Assembly (NCBI GenBank): GCA_023512835.1
Contig: CM042088.1
Location: 30,839,164-30,903,163, forward strand
Direction: 5' to 3'
Source of the DNA: Taxillus chinensis
Taxonomy: Eukaryota; Streptophyta; Magnoliopsida; Santalales; Loranthaceae
Length of the DNA: 64,000 nt
Under the pieces are notes generated by a model that searched no databases, had not been told where the DNA came from, and was given only the letters and a program-made list of their open reading frames with translations. This document shows positions 10,846 to 22,508 of this stretch, one piece after another (within the stretch, counting starts at the first letter, position 1; each line of letters begins with the position of its first letter). Made by a program: the position numbers and the translations under genes.

Positions 10846-12306
10846 ATTATGGGGAGGTCCAGGCTGGTCCAATTGTTCAATGGCTGGTTGGGATCCTCTC
10901 GCACTAACTGAACCATCTCACTTGGTGCATGCTCATTTGTGTCCAATACAGCTATAGTCCCCGTCTCGGGCTCAGGTTGGCTCTTATGGATAAACCCTCC
11001 AGTCTGGAATGTAACATTTAAGGGGGGGGGGAGCTTCTCCTTTCTTCTTGTACTGGCCTTTTCTGCAATCTTGCCATTCTAACTTCTCTCTTCTTGATAG
11101 CTTCCCTCTGTCTGTCAGCTTTTGTAAGGACGTAGCCTAGCCCAAACTTTTCGGTATTTTCTCGGATGGTCAATGGTTTCTGGATTCCTTGAGCCTTTGG
11201 GCCTAATCCTTGCCCTGGTTTGTACCCTTGCTTGATCATGGTGGTTGCAACCATCTTTGATGCCTTCGAGAGATGATAGCTTGGTACAGAAGTGATGTTC
11301 ACGACTTCAAAGGATCGATAGGAATATTCCGGTACATCCTCGTTGTTTTCAATATATGGGACTGATGCAGGTTTGGTGACGAGGAAACTTGTTTCTCCAG
11401 AGACACAAATGAGCTGGTCTCCCATCACAAATTTCATTTTTTGATGAAGGCTAGAGGGCACTGCTCCCGCCATGTGGATCCAGGGTCTTCCCAACAAACA
11501 GCTATAATATGGTGCAATGTCCAGCACCTGAAATTCCACTGTAAAAGTAGTTGGCCCAATCATGAGTGGAATATCCAGAGTTCCCACCACGTCACGCTTT
11601 CCTCCATCGAATGCCTGTACCTTCATCATACAGGGACGCATATAGGATGCGTCGATTGGAAGTTGATGCAGTATATGCAAGGGCATAATGTTCAAGGCAG
11701 AGCCGTTGTCAATGAGTACACGGGCTATGGTGTGCTCCTTGCATTTGACCGTGATGTGCAAAGCTTTTATATGTCCCTTCCCTTCCTGGGGTAGCTCGTC
11801 ATCTCCAAAACTGATGACATTGTTCATAATGAGGTTACTAGTGAGTCCATCCACATTTGCCACCGGGATGGTTGGAGGAACATAGGCTTGGCTTAGAACC
11901 TTCATTAGTGCTTTTCGGTGAGGTTGGGAATCCATCATTAATGAGAGCAATGAGATGCGAGCTGGTTGTCGACTTAGCTGGTCCACAATGTTATACTCGC
12001 TCTGCTTCATGAGTTTCAGAAATTCTGTGGTTTCCTCTTCAGTGACTGGTGTTCCTTTCTTTGTTACCTCCAGTGTTGGCTCAATGTCTTGTTCGACAAC
12101 CTTTTCTTTCCTTGCTTTGTCCACCATATCAGGGGCATAAGCCCGACCGCTCCTGGTCTTCTTTTCTGCTATGGTGGCTCCCTGAACTACCTCACAGTTA
12201 TAGTTCCATGGGACTGCATTATCCGTCTTGTAGGGGAAAGGGGCAAGAAACCATATGTGAGAGGTGTAATTCCATGAGGCAGTAGTGGGATTTTTGGAGT
12301 CTTAAC
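10846..12306 (-). pseudogene. Ogre aspartic protease with G-patch motif
   Basis: Main open frame 12127-11018. An N-terminal region (EFLKLMKQSEYNIVDQL) precedes the retropepsin motif VLIDNGSALNIMP near 11690-11730, with LLGRPWI further on. A G-patch-like stretch, KQGYKPGQGLGP, lies near 11200-11235. G-patch next to protease is a Tat/Ogre trait. A run of ten cytosines on the minus strand (11022-11031) shifts the frame by one base, after which coding-like sequence continues to 10846. Upstream codons reach 12306, where a solo LTR separates it from gag. The protease matures the polyprotein. Confidence 0.88.
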
Positions 12307-12696
12307 TGTAAGGACCCATATTTGAGGGGCCTTAGAGATAGCCTTGAGTTAGAGACCTTATTTTAACAAATGAATATCAGCACAATGATGTGCTCATCAA
12401 ATGGAGAATTTTGACTGTACTTGGACTAAATTTGGGATTTTAGGCCCTGAGGGGTATTTTCGGGATTTCACAAATAATTTTATATTTATTTTTAAATTAC
12501 CTGGGTTTGTATTTTGAGCTTTGGGCCTCCCTTCAAGGGAAAAACCCAATATGAGAGAGAGTGGGCTGTTTTGCCTTTCTTCTTGGGTTTACTTAACCAT
12601 TGGGCTACACTTGGTCTTGGGCTTCTATTAAAAACAAAATAATAATAATAAAAAAAAGGGGAGAAACCAAACCCTACTCATTGTTGGCAGCCGACC

Positions 12697-12736
<40 letters not shown>

Positions 12737-14564
12737 GAGGGGATCTGCAAATTCCGGCCAAGGGAAAGGGGCCTGAGGCCTGAGGAAGAGAAGGAGAAGA
12801 TGATCCGGAGGCTGGAAGGGAGATTTCCGGCATTCAAGGATCTTTTCTGGTGGCTGGAAGCTAATTCCTGGAAAAATTCTTTTTCTGCAATACGAGGTAG
12901 GGATTTCAAGTTTTTCTATTTGTCGTCTCTCTCTTAGATTTCTAGAATAAAATTTATGTGATGATCTGGGATGTTGAGAAGGGACTTTTATATATATATA
13001 TTGAGTTTCTAAATTCTACCTTGAGCCTATGGATGATCTGGGGTTTTTGTCTGAGTTTTTCTATATTTCTGAATCTCCGTGAGAGATTAATTATACTTTT
13101 GGGTTAGGGGTCATTTGTATACCCATTGTCTTGAAACTATTTAGATGAAAAACCCTGTATTTGGCTTGGCTAAGGCCTCTGGTATTGGGAAATCATATGA
13201 GAGTGAGGCCAGAGTTGGTTTTAGACCCGGTTTATGGGCTTAGAACCTCAATAACTTCTAAACTAAGACGAATTTGAGGATGGTTCTTTAAGGAAAAATG
13301 ATTAGAATGACAAAAGGAAGGTTTTGGAACCTGCACGTGAGAAAGCCTTTTTCACTTGCAGATTCATTCTTGCTCCAAATAGCCCCAAATGTTAGGTGGA
13401 GCTCACTTAGAGGTATAGGAGTTGAAATACCCCTGCACGTGAGAATGACCTTTTCACGTGCAACCTTGTTTTTGGCTAAAAATCGACCCTGAACCTTCTG
13501 GGATGGTTAGAATGATGTTTGGAGTTGATTTGCCTCTGCACGTGACAATAGGTTGTCACGTGCAGCTTGTTTTGGGCTCCCCTTGAGGTGGATAAGCTTC
13601 CTTTGAAAGGGTGAGACTATGAGAGTGAGAAATGAGTGGACTTCAGGGACTATGAGGGGTTAGGTGATGTTATGTGTAATGATTTGATTGTTCTGAGACT
13701 ATCTGTTGTTCTACATTCTGAGTTGAGTTTTTGTATGCTAAATGAGTTGCATGTTTGTACTGTGTTTGTTGGGTTATGTTTATTGAGTTGTATATGTTGA
13801 AATGTGTATGCTGAGGACCCCAGAAACGCGGGGAGTTGAGATAAGAACCCCGGAAACGCGGGAATTGAGTGAGTATGGGACAGTCATTATCCTGTACCCC
13901 TTGAGATGAGATTCACATTTGCCTGGTGTGGCATGTCACGTCGCCGTGGTGGCGGGGTGTCCTCTGCCCTCCTGTGCAGACAGAGGTATGAGGCGTGTTT
14001 ACTGGGTGATGATTATTGTTTTAGCTTAAGTCACTACACGAGCACATGCATCCACTTGACATGCATAGTTTTAGAGTGGGACGGGATTTGGGGAGACTTG
14101 ATCCCTATTGAGCTGTGGTGTGCTCACCCCTCCTATGAACTGTTCTTTGCAGGACCTAGCAGGCGATAGGCGGAAGAGCTGAGTTGGTAGGCCGCTGAGG
14201 CTGTATGGCCTTATATATACATTTGGTTATTTCGTTGTATTTGAGATTCTGTTTGCTTAAACTGTGTACCCTGGTTTTATTATTGGGAGCTTGTTCCCTA
14301 GTGGATTGTAAAAGAGCTTGAAACCTCTGAGCAATGTAATTGATGTTTTGGGTTGTGAATACTATATGTATGTATATTGTAATGGTATGGTTGGCATGGA
14401 AACAGGTACGTGCCCCTTGGCATGTTGACTTGTGTTACAGGGATAGGACAGCACCCGCGGTAGGTGTCCTCACTTTGGTGTTTACACCGAACCCTTGACC
14501 CTTCGGGTGCGGGCATGGGCAGTCATTACCCATTTCCAGGGAGAAGGAAATTTGGGGCGTGACA
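12307..14564 (+). mobile_element. Solo LTR, Tekay/Del-like chromovirus
   Basis: Starts TGTAAGGACCC and ends GGGGCGTGACA, with target duplication TTAAC at 12302-12306 and 14565-14569. No internal region is present, so it is a solo LTR left by LTR-LTR recombination. It contains a GA microsatellite (12699-12740), three CACGTG-type inverted repeats (13332-13565) and two copies of a short repeat around 13810-13870. The sense-strand tail (HACCTACC-like and TTCGGGTGCGGGC block) resembles the ends of chromovirus LTRs at 55930-56035 in this window. Confidence 0.9.
13332..13565. repeat. Three CACGTG inverted repeats in the solo LTR
   Basis: Inverted repeats at 13332-13360, 13434-13462 and 13537-13565. 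The third has arms CTGCACGTGACAA and TTGTCACGTGCAG. They follow a short conserved lead-in, near 13285-13310, that also precedes the hairpins of Athila and chromovirus C LTRs. Each arm holds a G-box CACGTG core, or a one-base variant in the first repeat. Confidence 0.85.
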
Positions 14565-14635
14565 TTAACATTCAAGACAAGGGGGGTTGGCACCCATGAC
14601 AGTTTGTATGACATGTCTCCTTGGATCATGTGGCT

Positions 14636-15178
14636 TTAACTGTCTATCTCTTCCTTGGAGAATTCGATCATCCTTTGGTCCATGAGTTTTTGCACCACCT
14701 CGGAAGACTCACTACATTCTGCGGTGTCATGTCCCCGCGACATCTTGTGATAAGGGCATTGTTTTTCCTCATCTGTTCCTTTTCCTGCCTCTAGCGTGTC
14801 TTTAGCAAGTATATAGCCATGTTCCTGTAACAGAGTAAACAAATATGTTTTCTCCATTTGTACTTGGGAGACCCTTTCCAGCCGTCCTTCATTCTCGATA
14901 CTAATAACATTATTGGAGTGTTCTGGGAGGGGATTGCTGTTCACATTTGGCGTCCCGGTTAGTGCAGAAAAGTCTAGCCACTTTGCATCCTTCAATGCCT
15001 GAACCTTCCTCTTGAATGTTATACAATTTTCAATATCATGTCCGGCTCCACCTGCATGATATTCACATCTGGCATCTGGCTTATACCAGGCTGGGGGAGG
15101 AGTCTTTATTTCTCCCAAGGGTATAGGGGTTACCATCCTTGCCTCTAAGAGCTTGGGGTGTAATTCCACATAAGTCAT
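14636..15178 (-). pseudogene. Ogre gag C-terminal zinc-motif region
   Basis: Frame with two related zinc-binding-like motifs, CEYHAGGAGHDIENC (about 15020-15065) and CPYHKMSRGHDTAEC (about 14710-14755), each C-x2-H-x5-H-x4-C. These occur at the gag-protease junction of Tat/Ogre elements and probably bind nucleic acid. It follows the main gag in a different frame. It ends at a stop 3' of FSKEEIDS, shortly before the solo LTR and its TTAAC duplication (14565-14569). Confidence 0.8.
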
Positions 15179-16572
15179 TGGAATTGGATCAAACTCTTGT
15201 CGTGGTCGACGAGAAGCCTGATTCGCTCCTGCTTGCTAGGTCTGGGCCCTCGGTTGCCCCTGTCCTTGGAATGAGGCCCCTGGTCCTTCCTGAGTTGCTG
15301 GCCTTGGTTGCTCTGGGTATGGCGCTCTCGGTTGAAATGAGTTAGGTACCATTGAATATGGAAATGGGACCCCTCCTTACAGCAAGTATGGCATGAATTG
15401 GGGAGGTGGAGAGCAAAAGATAAGCAACTACCTGGTGACCCTCTGTAGCACCCTGGTTCTTGGTAGAATGTTGGTTGTATTGACTGGTGCGCTTGGTATA
15501 CCAGGTTGCTCTCATTTTCCTTCTTCTTTGCTGGTGGTTGAAACCGTTTTGATGCCTCAGCCGCATCACCCTTTAGCTTTCCTCCTTTAATTCCACTTTC
15601 TACATGTTCACCGGATGCAACCAAGTCTGCAAAGCTGTTGGAGACATTACCTATCAACTTCTCGTAGTATACGCCTTTTAGTGTGTTGATAAAAAGAGTG
15701 GTGAGTTCTCTTTCGGTAAGAGGAGGTTGGACCTCCATAGCGGCCTCTCTCCATCTTCGTGCATAATCTTTGAAATTCTCCTCGGATCCCTTTTCCATGG
15801 ACTGCAGGGTTAGTCGATCCAGCGCCAGCTCGGTGACATGTTTGTACTGTGCCAAGAAGGAAGTAGCTAATTCTTTCCATGTCTTGATGCGGTTTCCATT
15901 TAGTTGAAAGTACCAGCGAAAGGATGCCCCAGTTAGGCTTTCCTGGAAACAATGCATGAGGAGCTTGCCTTCACCAGCATAAGCAACCATCTTTTGACAA
16001 TACATGGCCAGATGTGTCTTCGGACATCGGGTCCCGTTGAACTTTTCAAACTCTGGCATTTTGAATTTTGGTGGCAGCACCACTCCCGGCACTAAGCATA
16101 AGTCTTGTGGGCTGGTCATGCCATAGCTATCGATGCCTTCTATGGCTTTCAATCTTTACTCCAGTCGTCTTAGGGCAGGGGACTCAATGTCCTCCTTCGG
16201 GGCTGGAGACCCTATTACCTCCATTGCATGTCCCGATGCGGGCATAGTGAAATGAGTTTGATTTAGAGTTGGGGGCTGTGCCATAGCAGGATGATAGGTG
16301 GGTGCTTGGCTTGGAGCCAGATTGGGCGGTTGAATTGCTTCTTGCCCCTGCTCTTGATGGTGATTGGTAGTTCCCCCTGTCGGGGTTCCTCTTGCCGGGA
16401 TTCTTTCTCTTTCTTCAGTCAGCTTGGTAAGCATATCCATCATCAAAGCCATTTGCCCCTGCAGGGCTTGTTGTGATTGTTCCAACTCCATGAGTCTGTT
16501 CTCTGCCTTGTCTGCCATTGGTTGTGGCTGTGATACTTGATTGCAGCGATATCTGAGATTGTAAAAGTGCAT
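15175..16572 (-). pseudogene. Ogre gag (capsid)
   Basis: The likely start is the ATG at 16518 (MADKAENRLMELEQSQ), though the frame also has an ATG at 16572. The N-terminus is a Gln/Met-rich coiled coil, then a Pro-rich segment, then the Retrotrans_gag core with GASFRWYFQLNGNRIKTW and SFLAQYKHVTELALD. An in-frame stop at 16153-16155 splits the first 140 codons from the core. A frameshift near 15570-15200 scrambles the C-terminal end. It is the structural capsid of the particle. Confidence 0.85.
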
Positions 16573-16792
16573 AATCCTGGAAAAAGTCTGCTACCCACCT
16601 GGGTACAAGGAGATTTTATTTAATGTTTTTTTTCATTTGCTATGCATGTATGCATGAATGTATATGCGGAGGGTTAGAAAAACAAACAACTTTATTACAA
16701 ATAAAACACACAATACAAACATTCAATGCTGAAATGCCATGTAAAATGAAAGCTATCGCTACATGATCTTAAGGCATTCTTCCAGTCATCTC

Positions 16793-18267
16793 CTAAGTAG
16801 CACGGCACCTCTTCCTCTGGGGTGGCCGCTCACCTGCCTCCTCCCTCTGCTTTAATATGGTCTCTACTTGTTTTTCGCTCAGCTGCAACCTCTGAAGAGC
16901 TCCTTCTAGAGATGCTTCTGCAACCTCTGAAGAGCTCCTTCTAGAGATGCTTCTAGCCTTTTGATCTGCTGCCTGAGATTTTGATTATCCTGGAGGATAG
17001 CTCTCATGTCCGGCATTAACTATGGCTTGTGTTGTGCCCTCCAAGATATGTACGCTGGATAAACACCAGGTTTTGGACTATTGGGTTGGATCCTGTGTGG
17101 GGCGGACCATGCCTGATACATCTTTTGGCCTTTCTCTGTGAGCATGGTTCTGCTGTAAGTGAAGTCACAATCTTCCATGCCAAATAGCACAAGGATAATC
17201 TGATGATGCCCGACTTGTCTTCCACCCTGCAGTGGTGCATATGCAGTTCCTCCCCAAGGACCTAAGAGTGGGACCCAATTGTAATCCCCACAGCTATAAG
17301 TCATGGAGACCACCGGTATCCAAGGAGTAGTCCAGGTAATGTCAGCTTCTGTGAGGTTCTCTAACTTCTTTCTCCAGTCTTCAAAGCCTTTAGGTAAGTT
17401 CCACTTGCTGAGCAGAATATCCAATAGTGTCGTGGCTGGCAATTGATACATAGCAGGAAAACGAGAAACACTGCAAGGGAAATGACCTTGCAACCAGGTG
17501 CACAAGAGAGGCAAGCACCCCATGAACTGTCCCGAGCCCTTACTCCTCAGGTAAGTAAGAGATCGCATGGTTTCAGCCAAGATAGCAGGAGTAGGGTCAC
17601 ATTCTTTGAGCACTTGCTGGACCAAATCTACAATTGCTCCATCGATGTGGGCCGGTATCCTCGCGAAAATGACCAGCCCATATATAGCTAATGTAAGTAA
17701 TTTGTGCGCCTCGGCTTCTGTCACGGTTTGTATCATTTCTTTGATTGTGTCCCATGAAAGATATTCCCGCCCACCATAGGTTGTGGCCGCCGGTGAGTTC
17801 CATACTGGCTTTCCCATTATCTCAGCAAAGGCCCTTCGACATGATCTTCTGGGCTCTGGTAGATAGATCTTCATTTTGTTTTCTACGGGGATATGCAATA
17901 ATCTTCTGTATTCTTCTATTGTGGGAACAAGATCTATGTCGTTGAAGTCAAAGCACCGCCGTAGAGGCTCCCAGAAATATATGGCTGCCCCAAGCATATC
18001 CTTATCGGCCAGTAGCTCGGTCACATGGAGCAAATCCCCAAACTGCTGTATATATATGCTTTTCCTTTCATTTGACCACTGCCTCCATATGGCTTGTACC
18101 TCCTTGGTGTAGTCCAGCTGATCTTCTATGATAACATGTTCTGCTTTGTGGGCTTCTTCTGGTGCAAAATCTCCAAGGCGAAGTTGGATGTCCCCAGATG
18201 CTTGGGCTACAATTGCAACAACCTCTTTATCCTGAAGGCTTTTTAGGAGATGACTGAAAGTTGCCAT
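16793..18267 (-). pseudogene. Ogre-specific ORF1
   Basis: ATG at 18265-18267. Open for 415 codons to 17020, with FDFNDIDLVPTIEEYRRLL near residue 95-115, the recognisable core of the Ogre ORF1 and related plant DUF families. It lies between the primer site and gag and its function is unknown. The stop at 17020 probably replaces a sense codon, because coding-like coiled-coil sequence (NLRQQIKRLEASLEG) continues to a stop at 16793. That tail is further shifted by a 35-bp tandem duplication at 16884-16953. It diagnoses the Ogre lineage. Confidence 0.85.
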
Positions 18268-18919
18268 GCCTATATGAATGTCGCGTTATGCATGATGATA
18301 GGTTAGGATGGCAGTTAAAACAAATCAAAGCAAATAGACAGGATAAAGAATAGACAAATAGTAAGGCAAATAAGGTGTGCAGTGGATGACTTATAGACTA
18401 CCCTACAAAACAAATGTTAGCATGGCATGGAATGAGTAAACAACATGTGGGTCAATGCCCCTGATGGGCTTTTGTTGCTACACCTATCTTATTCGTTGGT
18501 TCCCAAACTTCCTCAATAGAGGGCTCCGTACACCATGGGATTTATCGGAGGGGGATCTTAAAAGGACGTGCCTTAAAAGAACCTCAAGCTTGAGTGAGAA
18601 GTCCGAGGCCCCATTGCGGATAATGATCAACGCGTTGGGGACCGTACTGAACCTCGCTAACCTAAATTGTGTTAAACCCGGGTATAGGGTTATGCATGGA
18701 TGCAACAAGTAGGGAAAGCAGTAAATCATAACTATCATGGTAGTTAAAACGTATAAATAAATCACAGTTTAAAGATAAATGACAATTGTAAAAAAAATAA
18801 GTAAATCACAATTATATCTAGAAAAAAACAACTTAGCACGACAGTTAAATATATACAACAGTACAATTAAAAATAACCTCCTAATCCTAGTTCTAGACCT
18901 AACTCTCTAAAGTGTTGAT
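18268..18919 (-). other. Ogre 5' leader
   Basis: Non-coding sequence between primer site and ORF1. It is A-rich near the primer site (18720-18880), with a GC-richer patch at 18500-18660. I see no gene in it. Packaging signals would be expected here but none is recognised. Confidence 0.6.
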
Positions 18920-18940
18920 ATCCCTAGCAGAGTCGCCAGC
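18920..18940 (-). promoter_or_regulatory. Ogre primer-binding site, tRNA-Arg type
   Basis: Directly inside the 5' LTR, the minus strand reads GCTGGCGACTCTGCTAGGGA. This is close to the complement of the 3' end of plant tRNA-Arg (...CCCAGCGGAGTCGCCA), with a few mismatches. A tRNA-Arg primer is typical of Ogre. Confidence 0.8.
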
Positions 18941-19674
18941 TGTCATCACTGGTTTTCGTCCGGGCCCGTTTGGGGTGAGCTCAAACTAAACCAATGGTGA
19001 GAAAATTTAGAGTCGCCACCAACTGTTTTTGGGGTACAGTTGGATACCCTCTACTTTGAGTAGTTTAAAGGTGTGGTCTGCGTTATCAGAGAAGGGTTCA
19101 GGAGTTGGTTACGTGTAGGGAAGGATTAGCACCCCTATAGCGCCCTTTCGGTATCTATTTTCGGAGGAGGAGGTTTTCTATTTTATTTGCACTGCCACAA
19201 CTGGGTTAGGTTTCCTAAAAAGTCTAGGGTTTTTATTTAGCCAAGTTATTTACTAAAGTCATGATTAAAATATATTTGCCCTAAATTTCTAAAGGGAATC
19301 CTAAAAAAGTTTTGGGTTTTTGTTTGAAGTGGAGAATGAGATCTTAGGGGTTTGTTTTGGTTTTTGGTTTTATCTTGGGAATTAAAATATGCTTTTTGTT
19401 TTTTTTTGTTTTTGTATGGAATTGGAAATCCTAAAAATGAAAATACTTTTTGGCTTGAAAACATTTTTTTGTTGTTTTTTTTAACTTGGTTTTTTTTGTT
19501 TTTGTTTTTTTGAAATGCCTTTTGGTTTTGAAAACATTTTCTCTCTTTTTTTGCTTCTTTTTGTAAGGGTAAAACCATAATCTAACTCAATAACATATAA
19601 AATGATGTGTGTGATTGTGACATCCATAAATCAAAATGACCCACTCTTTTTCTTTCTTTTCTTTTTCTTCATGC
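18941..19674 (-). repeat. Ogre 5' LTR, left fragment
   Basis: First 734 bp (plus-strand order) of the second Ogre LTR, matching 2468 onward. It stops after CATGC (19670-19674), where Athila is inserted. The rest resumes at 32955. Confidence 0.93.
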
Positions 19675-21170
19675 TAATCCGTATAAATTGTGTCTATAGG
19701 TTTTACAGCAAGTGCACTGGTCAAGTAATAAAATGGAGTATTAAGACTCCGATTGTCGAACCCACAGGGAGGTAGCTAATGCTATTAAGTAGCAAGCACT
19801 AAGCTATCAAGTTGATTTTATGTCTGGACAATTGATTTTTGTTGTACAAATAGTTTGAACGAAAAATGATTAAATCCGAATGTTGGCGAGCTATTGGTAT
19901 AGAAATTTCAGTGATTAAGGATCTAGGGTCACAATGTTTACCACCAAATCGATTGTAATAGTCTGGTTATAGTTCATGTTCATGTTGATTATCTCCTACC
20001 TATCTTACATTTGGTCCATGCTAAGATAGATTTACGGCTTTTATCCCATTTGGTCCATGTGAATAAAAGTGATCAAGGTAGATAACCAATCTAATAGTTG
20101 CATACTTGGTCCATCATACAATATTAAATCTAATTCACTAGTGTTCCACTCTAGACAAGGGCTAAGATTACCTAATTATGCATAAACTAGGCATTTCCAT
20201 TCAAGCAAGTGAATTAAACAAGAACTGAATTCTATTTTATTGAACAACCATAACCAATACTGAATACAATTTATTGGGGGCTACATTGCTCCCCTAGACT
20301 AATAAAACTACTCCATAATCATGACAAAAGCAATAACAATTATAGGAAAGAACATGATTACAGTACCAGGACAATAAAGGAAGACCCCAAGATGAACCAG
20401 AACTCCAGCCTCAAAAGACTCCGGCGTCTGCTGCCCAAAATCACTCCTTGCCAAGGACAATTCGATCTTTTAGCAATGGCTACAGCTCTTTTCAGAACTC
20501 AGATCAGATTCTCCCACTCAAGATCATCTACAATGCCTCGAAAGACCCCTATTTATAGGATTTAGTGGGCCAAATTAGGGTTACAAAAGGTGTGCCCTAA
20601 TTATAAATGTGGTCGCAGCCAAAACGACGTTGTTTTGGTAAGTGACACTATTCGACGTTCTAGGCGCAATAAAACTCAAACTACACCAAATTTGACCCCA
20701 GTTCTTTAGAGGAAAATGATTAAATCAACAAAACACATCATTTGGAGCTCAAAAATGCCTGCACACGAGAATGAACGTGAGAAGACCCTTTTCACGTGTA
20801 GCTCCAATTCGACTCAAATTTGCTCTAAAGCTTCCTCTTGAGTTGTAGAAGGCATCCATGCAATAAAATCCTTGCACGTGAGAATGCACGTGAGAAAGCC
20901 TTTTCACGTGCACCTTGATTTTGCCTTCATTTTGTTTCCATCTTCTTCCTATAGCTTCCTCTTGAGTGTATGGAGTGATCTAGCCAAAGTGTGTGGGAAA
21001 AGGTTGCTCCAAAACCTGCCAAAAACACTCAAAAAGTACCACTATACACCAAATAGGGTCTTCCTAGGGGTTAGAGCAAATATGTGGAAAATATCATGCA
21101 AATAGGTACAAAACATACGCTAAAACACTCTATATAAGGTCTAGGATAACGGCATAAATGCACGTTATCA
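19675..21170 (-). repeat. Athila 3' LTR
   Basis: 1496 bp, plus-strand TAATCCG...GTTATCA (sense TGATAACG...GGATTA). It lacks a 25-bp segment present in the other LTR near 31728-31753. On the minus strand a TATA-like CTATAAATAG lies at about 20548-20558, with a near-palindrome CCAAAACGACGTTGTTTTGG 60 bp upstream (20619-20638) and CACGTG inverted repeats at 20759-20912. Confidence 0.95.
20619..20638. promoter_or_regulatory. ACGT-core palindrome in Athila U3
   Basis: CCAAAACGACGTTGTTTTGG, one base short of perfect. The partner LTR at 32403-32422 has the perfect 20-bp palindrome CCAAAACGACGTCGTTTTGG. It lies about 60 bp upstream of the minus-strand TATA-like box. The same core occurs in the solo Athila LTR (53747-53766) and twice in the chromovirus C LTR (47801-47855). 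ACGT cores bind plant bZIP factors; the role here is inferred. Confidence 0.75.
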
Positions 21171-21205
21171 AATTCCCTCACACTTGAACCTTTGCTTGTC
21201 CTCAA
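21171..21205 (-). promoter_or_regulatory. Athila polypurine tract and conserved upstream motif
   Basis: The minus strand reads GAGGACAAGCAAAGG, then GTGTGAGGGAATT immediately before the LTR start TGATAACG. The GAGGACAAGCAAA motif before the tract is common in Athila-type elements. Confidence 0.8.
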
Positions 21206-22508
21206 GCAAAAAGAAATAAACACACAGTCAAACGGAAAAGAAAGAATAAACTAACAAACAAGAGAGGCATGGTTTCCCAAGGCATACAATTCTATCATGA
21301 TGAAGTAGACATTTCAATAGCTAAAAATGAATCATAAGTTAATCGAAACATGCCCTTACTATCAAGTCCAACAACCATGTAATATCGTTACTAACAGTTC
21401 AGATAGAAGCAAACATGCAAGGATAAAATGAACTTAGCTCCCCCTAAAAGTCCTCACCAAGGTTAGAGCAGCCTCACTCAAATATAACTATCTTTTCTCT
21501 CCTTTCATGCCTTACTATCAATGCCTAACAGCTAAGGATTTACTCTTACACCCACTACTAGCTATTGATTAAGTTTTTGCCACGTAAACATGAGAGATCC
21601 CCATTGTGCTCGTCAAGAATAACACACACTCTATTCTACTTACTGATAAACACTTGGAGCTAAAGATTTAAGCTCACACTTGTGACACAAATTGCAAAAC
21701 AAAACAACTTAGCCATTATGGCTGCAACACGAAAACAAAAACACATATAAATAGTAAGCCATTGTGGCTTTTATTCTGGCAAACATTTTTTTTTTGTTTC
21801 TTTTTTTTTTTACACTTCTTTTTAGTAATAACCTTATAAGGTTGCATTTTATGCTCTCCCTTGATGGATTATTCACTCTGCTATTGTCCTCACACAAGCC
21901 CTTTTTTTTTCTTTTTTCTTTTTTTGAACAAGAACTAACCGGAAATACTTGAATCACTAACATCATACACCAAATACTAAGCACGAACAGGTACTTCGTA
22001 TGCCTAAGTAACTCCAACCATTAAATAGCTAGTGATGAATATTAAGAGCAAATTGAGAACCCAATAACCCATAAAATACACTCAAAGACAAGATAATGGT
22101 GCTCTCAAAAAGTATATGCCTATTCTGCACTTAACTTCAGGGTTTACAAAGTTTATCCTATTATAACATGCTCAGCTAACTATTCAAATGTCAGCTCCAA
22201 AATCATGATGATATCATACAAAAAGTAAAGACATGCTCAACTAACTTATAACACACCTTAACAATTGAAACATCTTTATCACAACAAGATACTAAGGTGG
22301 TCAATATAGTTAACCAAAATTTGCATACCTTGGTAGCCATGCACCTCACAGGCAAAACATACATTCGCAGCAAAAACATAAAAGAAAAATAAAGCATACA
22401 TGCAAACAAACAAGCAACCGGTTCAAGGGAAACCCCCCCCCCCCCCCCACACTTAAATGATGTGATGCCCTCAGAGCATGGGAAAAGGAAAAGAAAAACA
22501 GAAGACCG
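21206..22508 (-). other. Athila 3' non-coding region
   Basis: AT-rich sequence between the 3' gene and the polypurine tract. It has poly-T tracts at 21785-21935 and a long C run at 22432-22449 that reads as a second polypurine-like tract on the minus strand. No gene is supported; short frames reflect homopolymers. Confidence 0.7.
22432..22458 (-). promoter_or_regulatory. Internal polypurine-tract-like G run in Athila
   Basis: The minus strand reads TTTAAGTGT followed by about 17 consecutive G. The lead-in resembles that of the terminal tract (TTCAAGTGTGAGGG at 21174-21190). It may be an internal plus-strand initiation site, or simply G-run slippage at a duplicated motif. Confidence 0.45.

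Noticed and set aside
21709..22017. Possible small membrane protein in Athila
   Set aside because: Low-complexity T/A runs, with no similarity to a known family and no conservation evidence.
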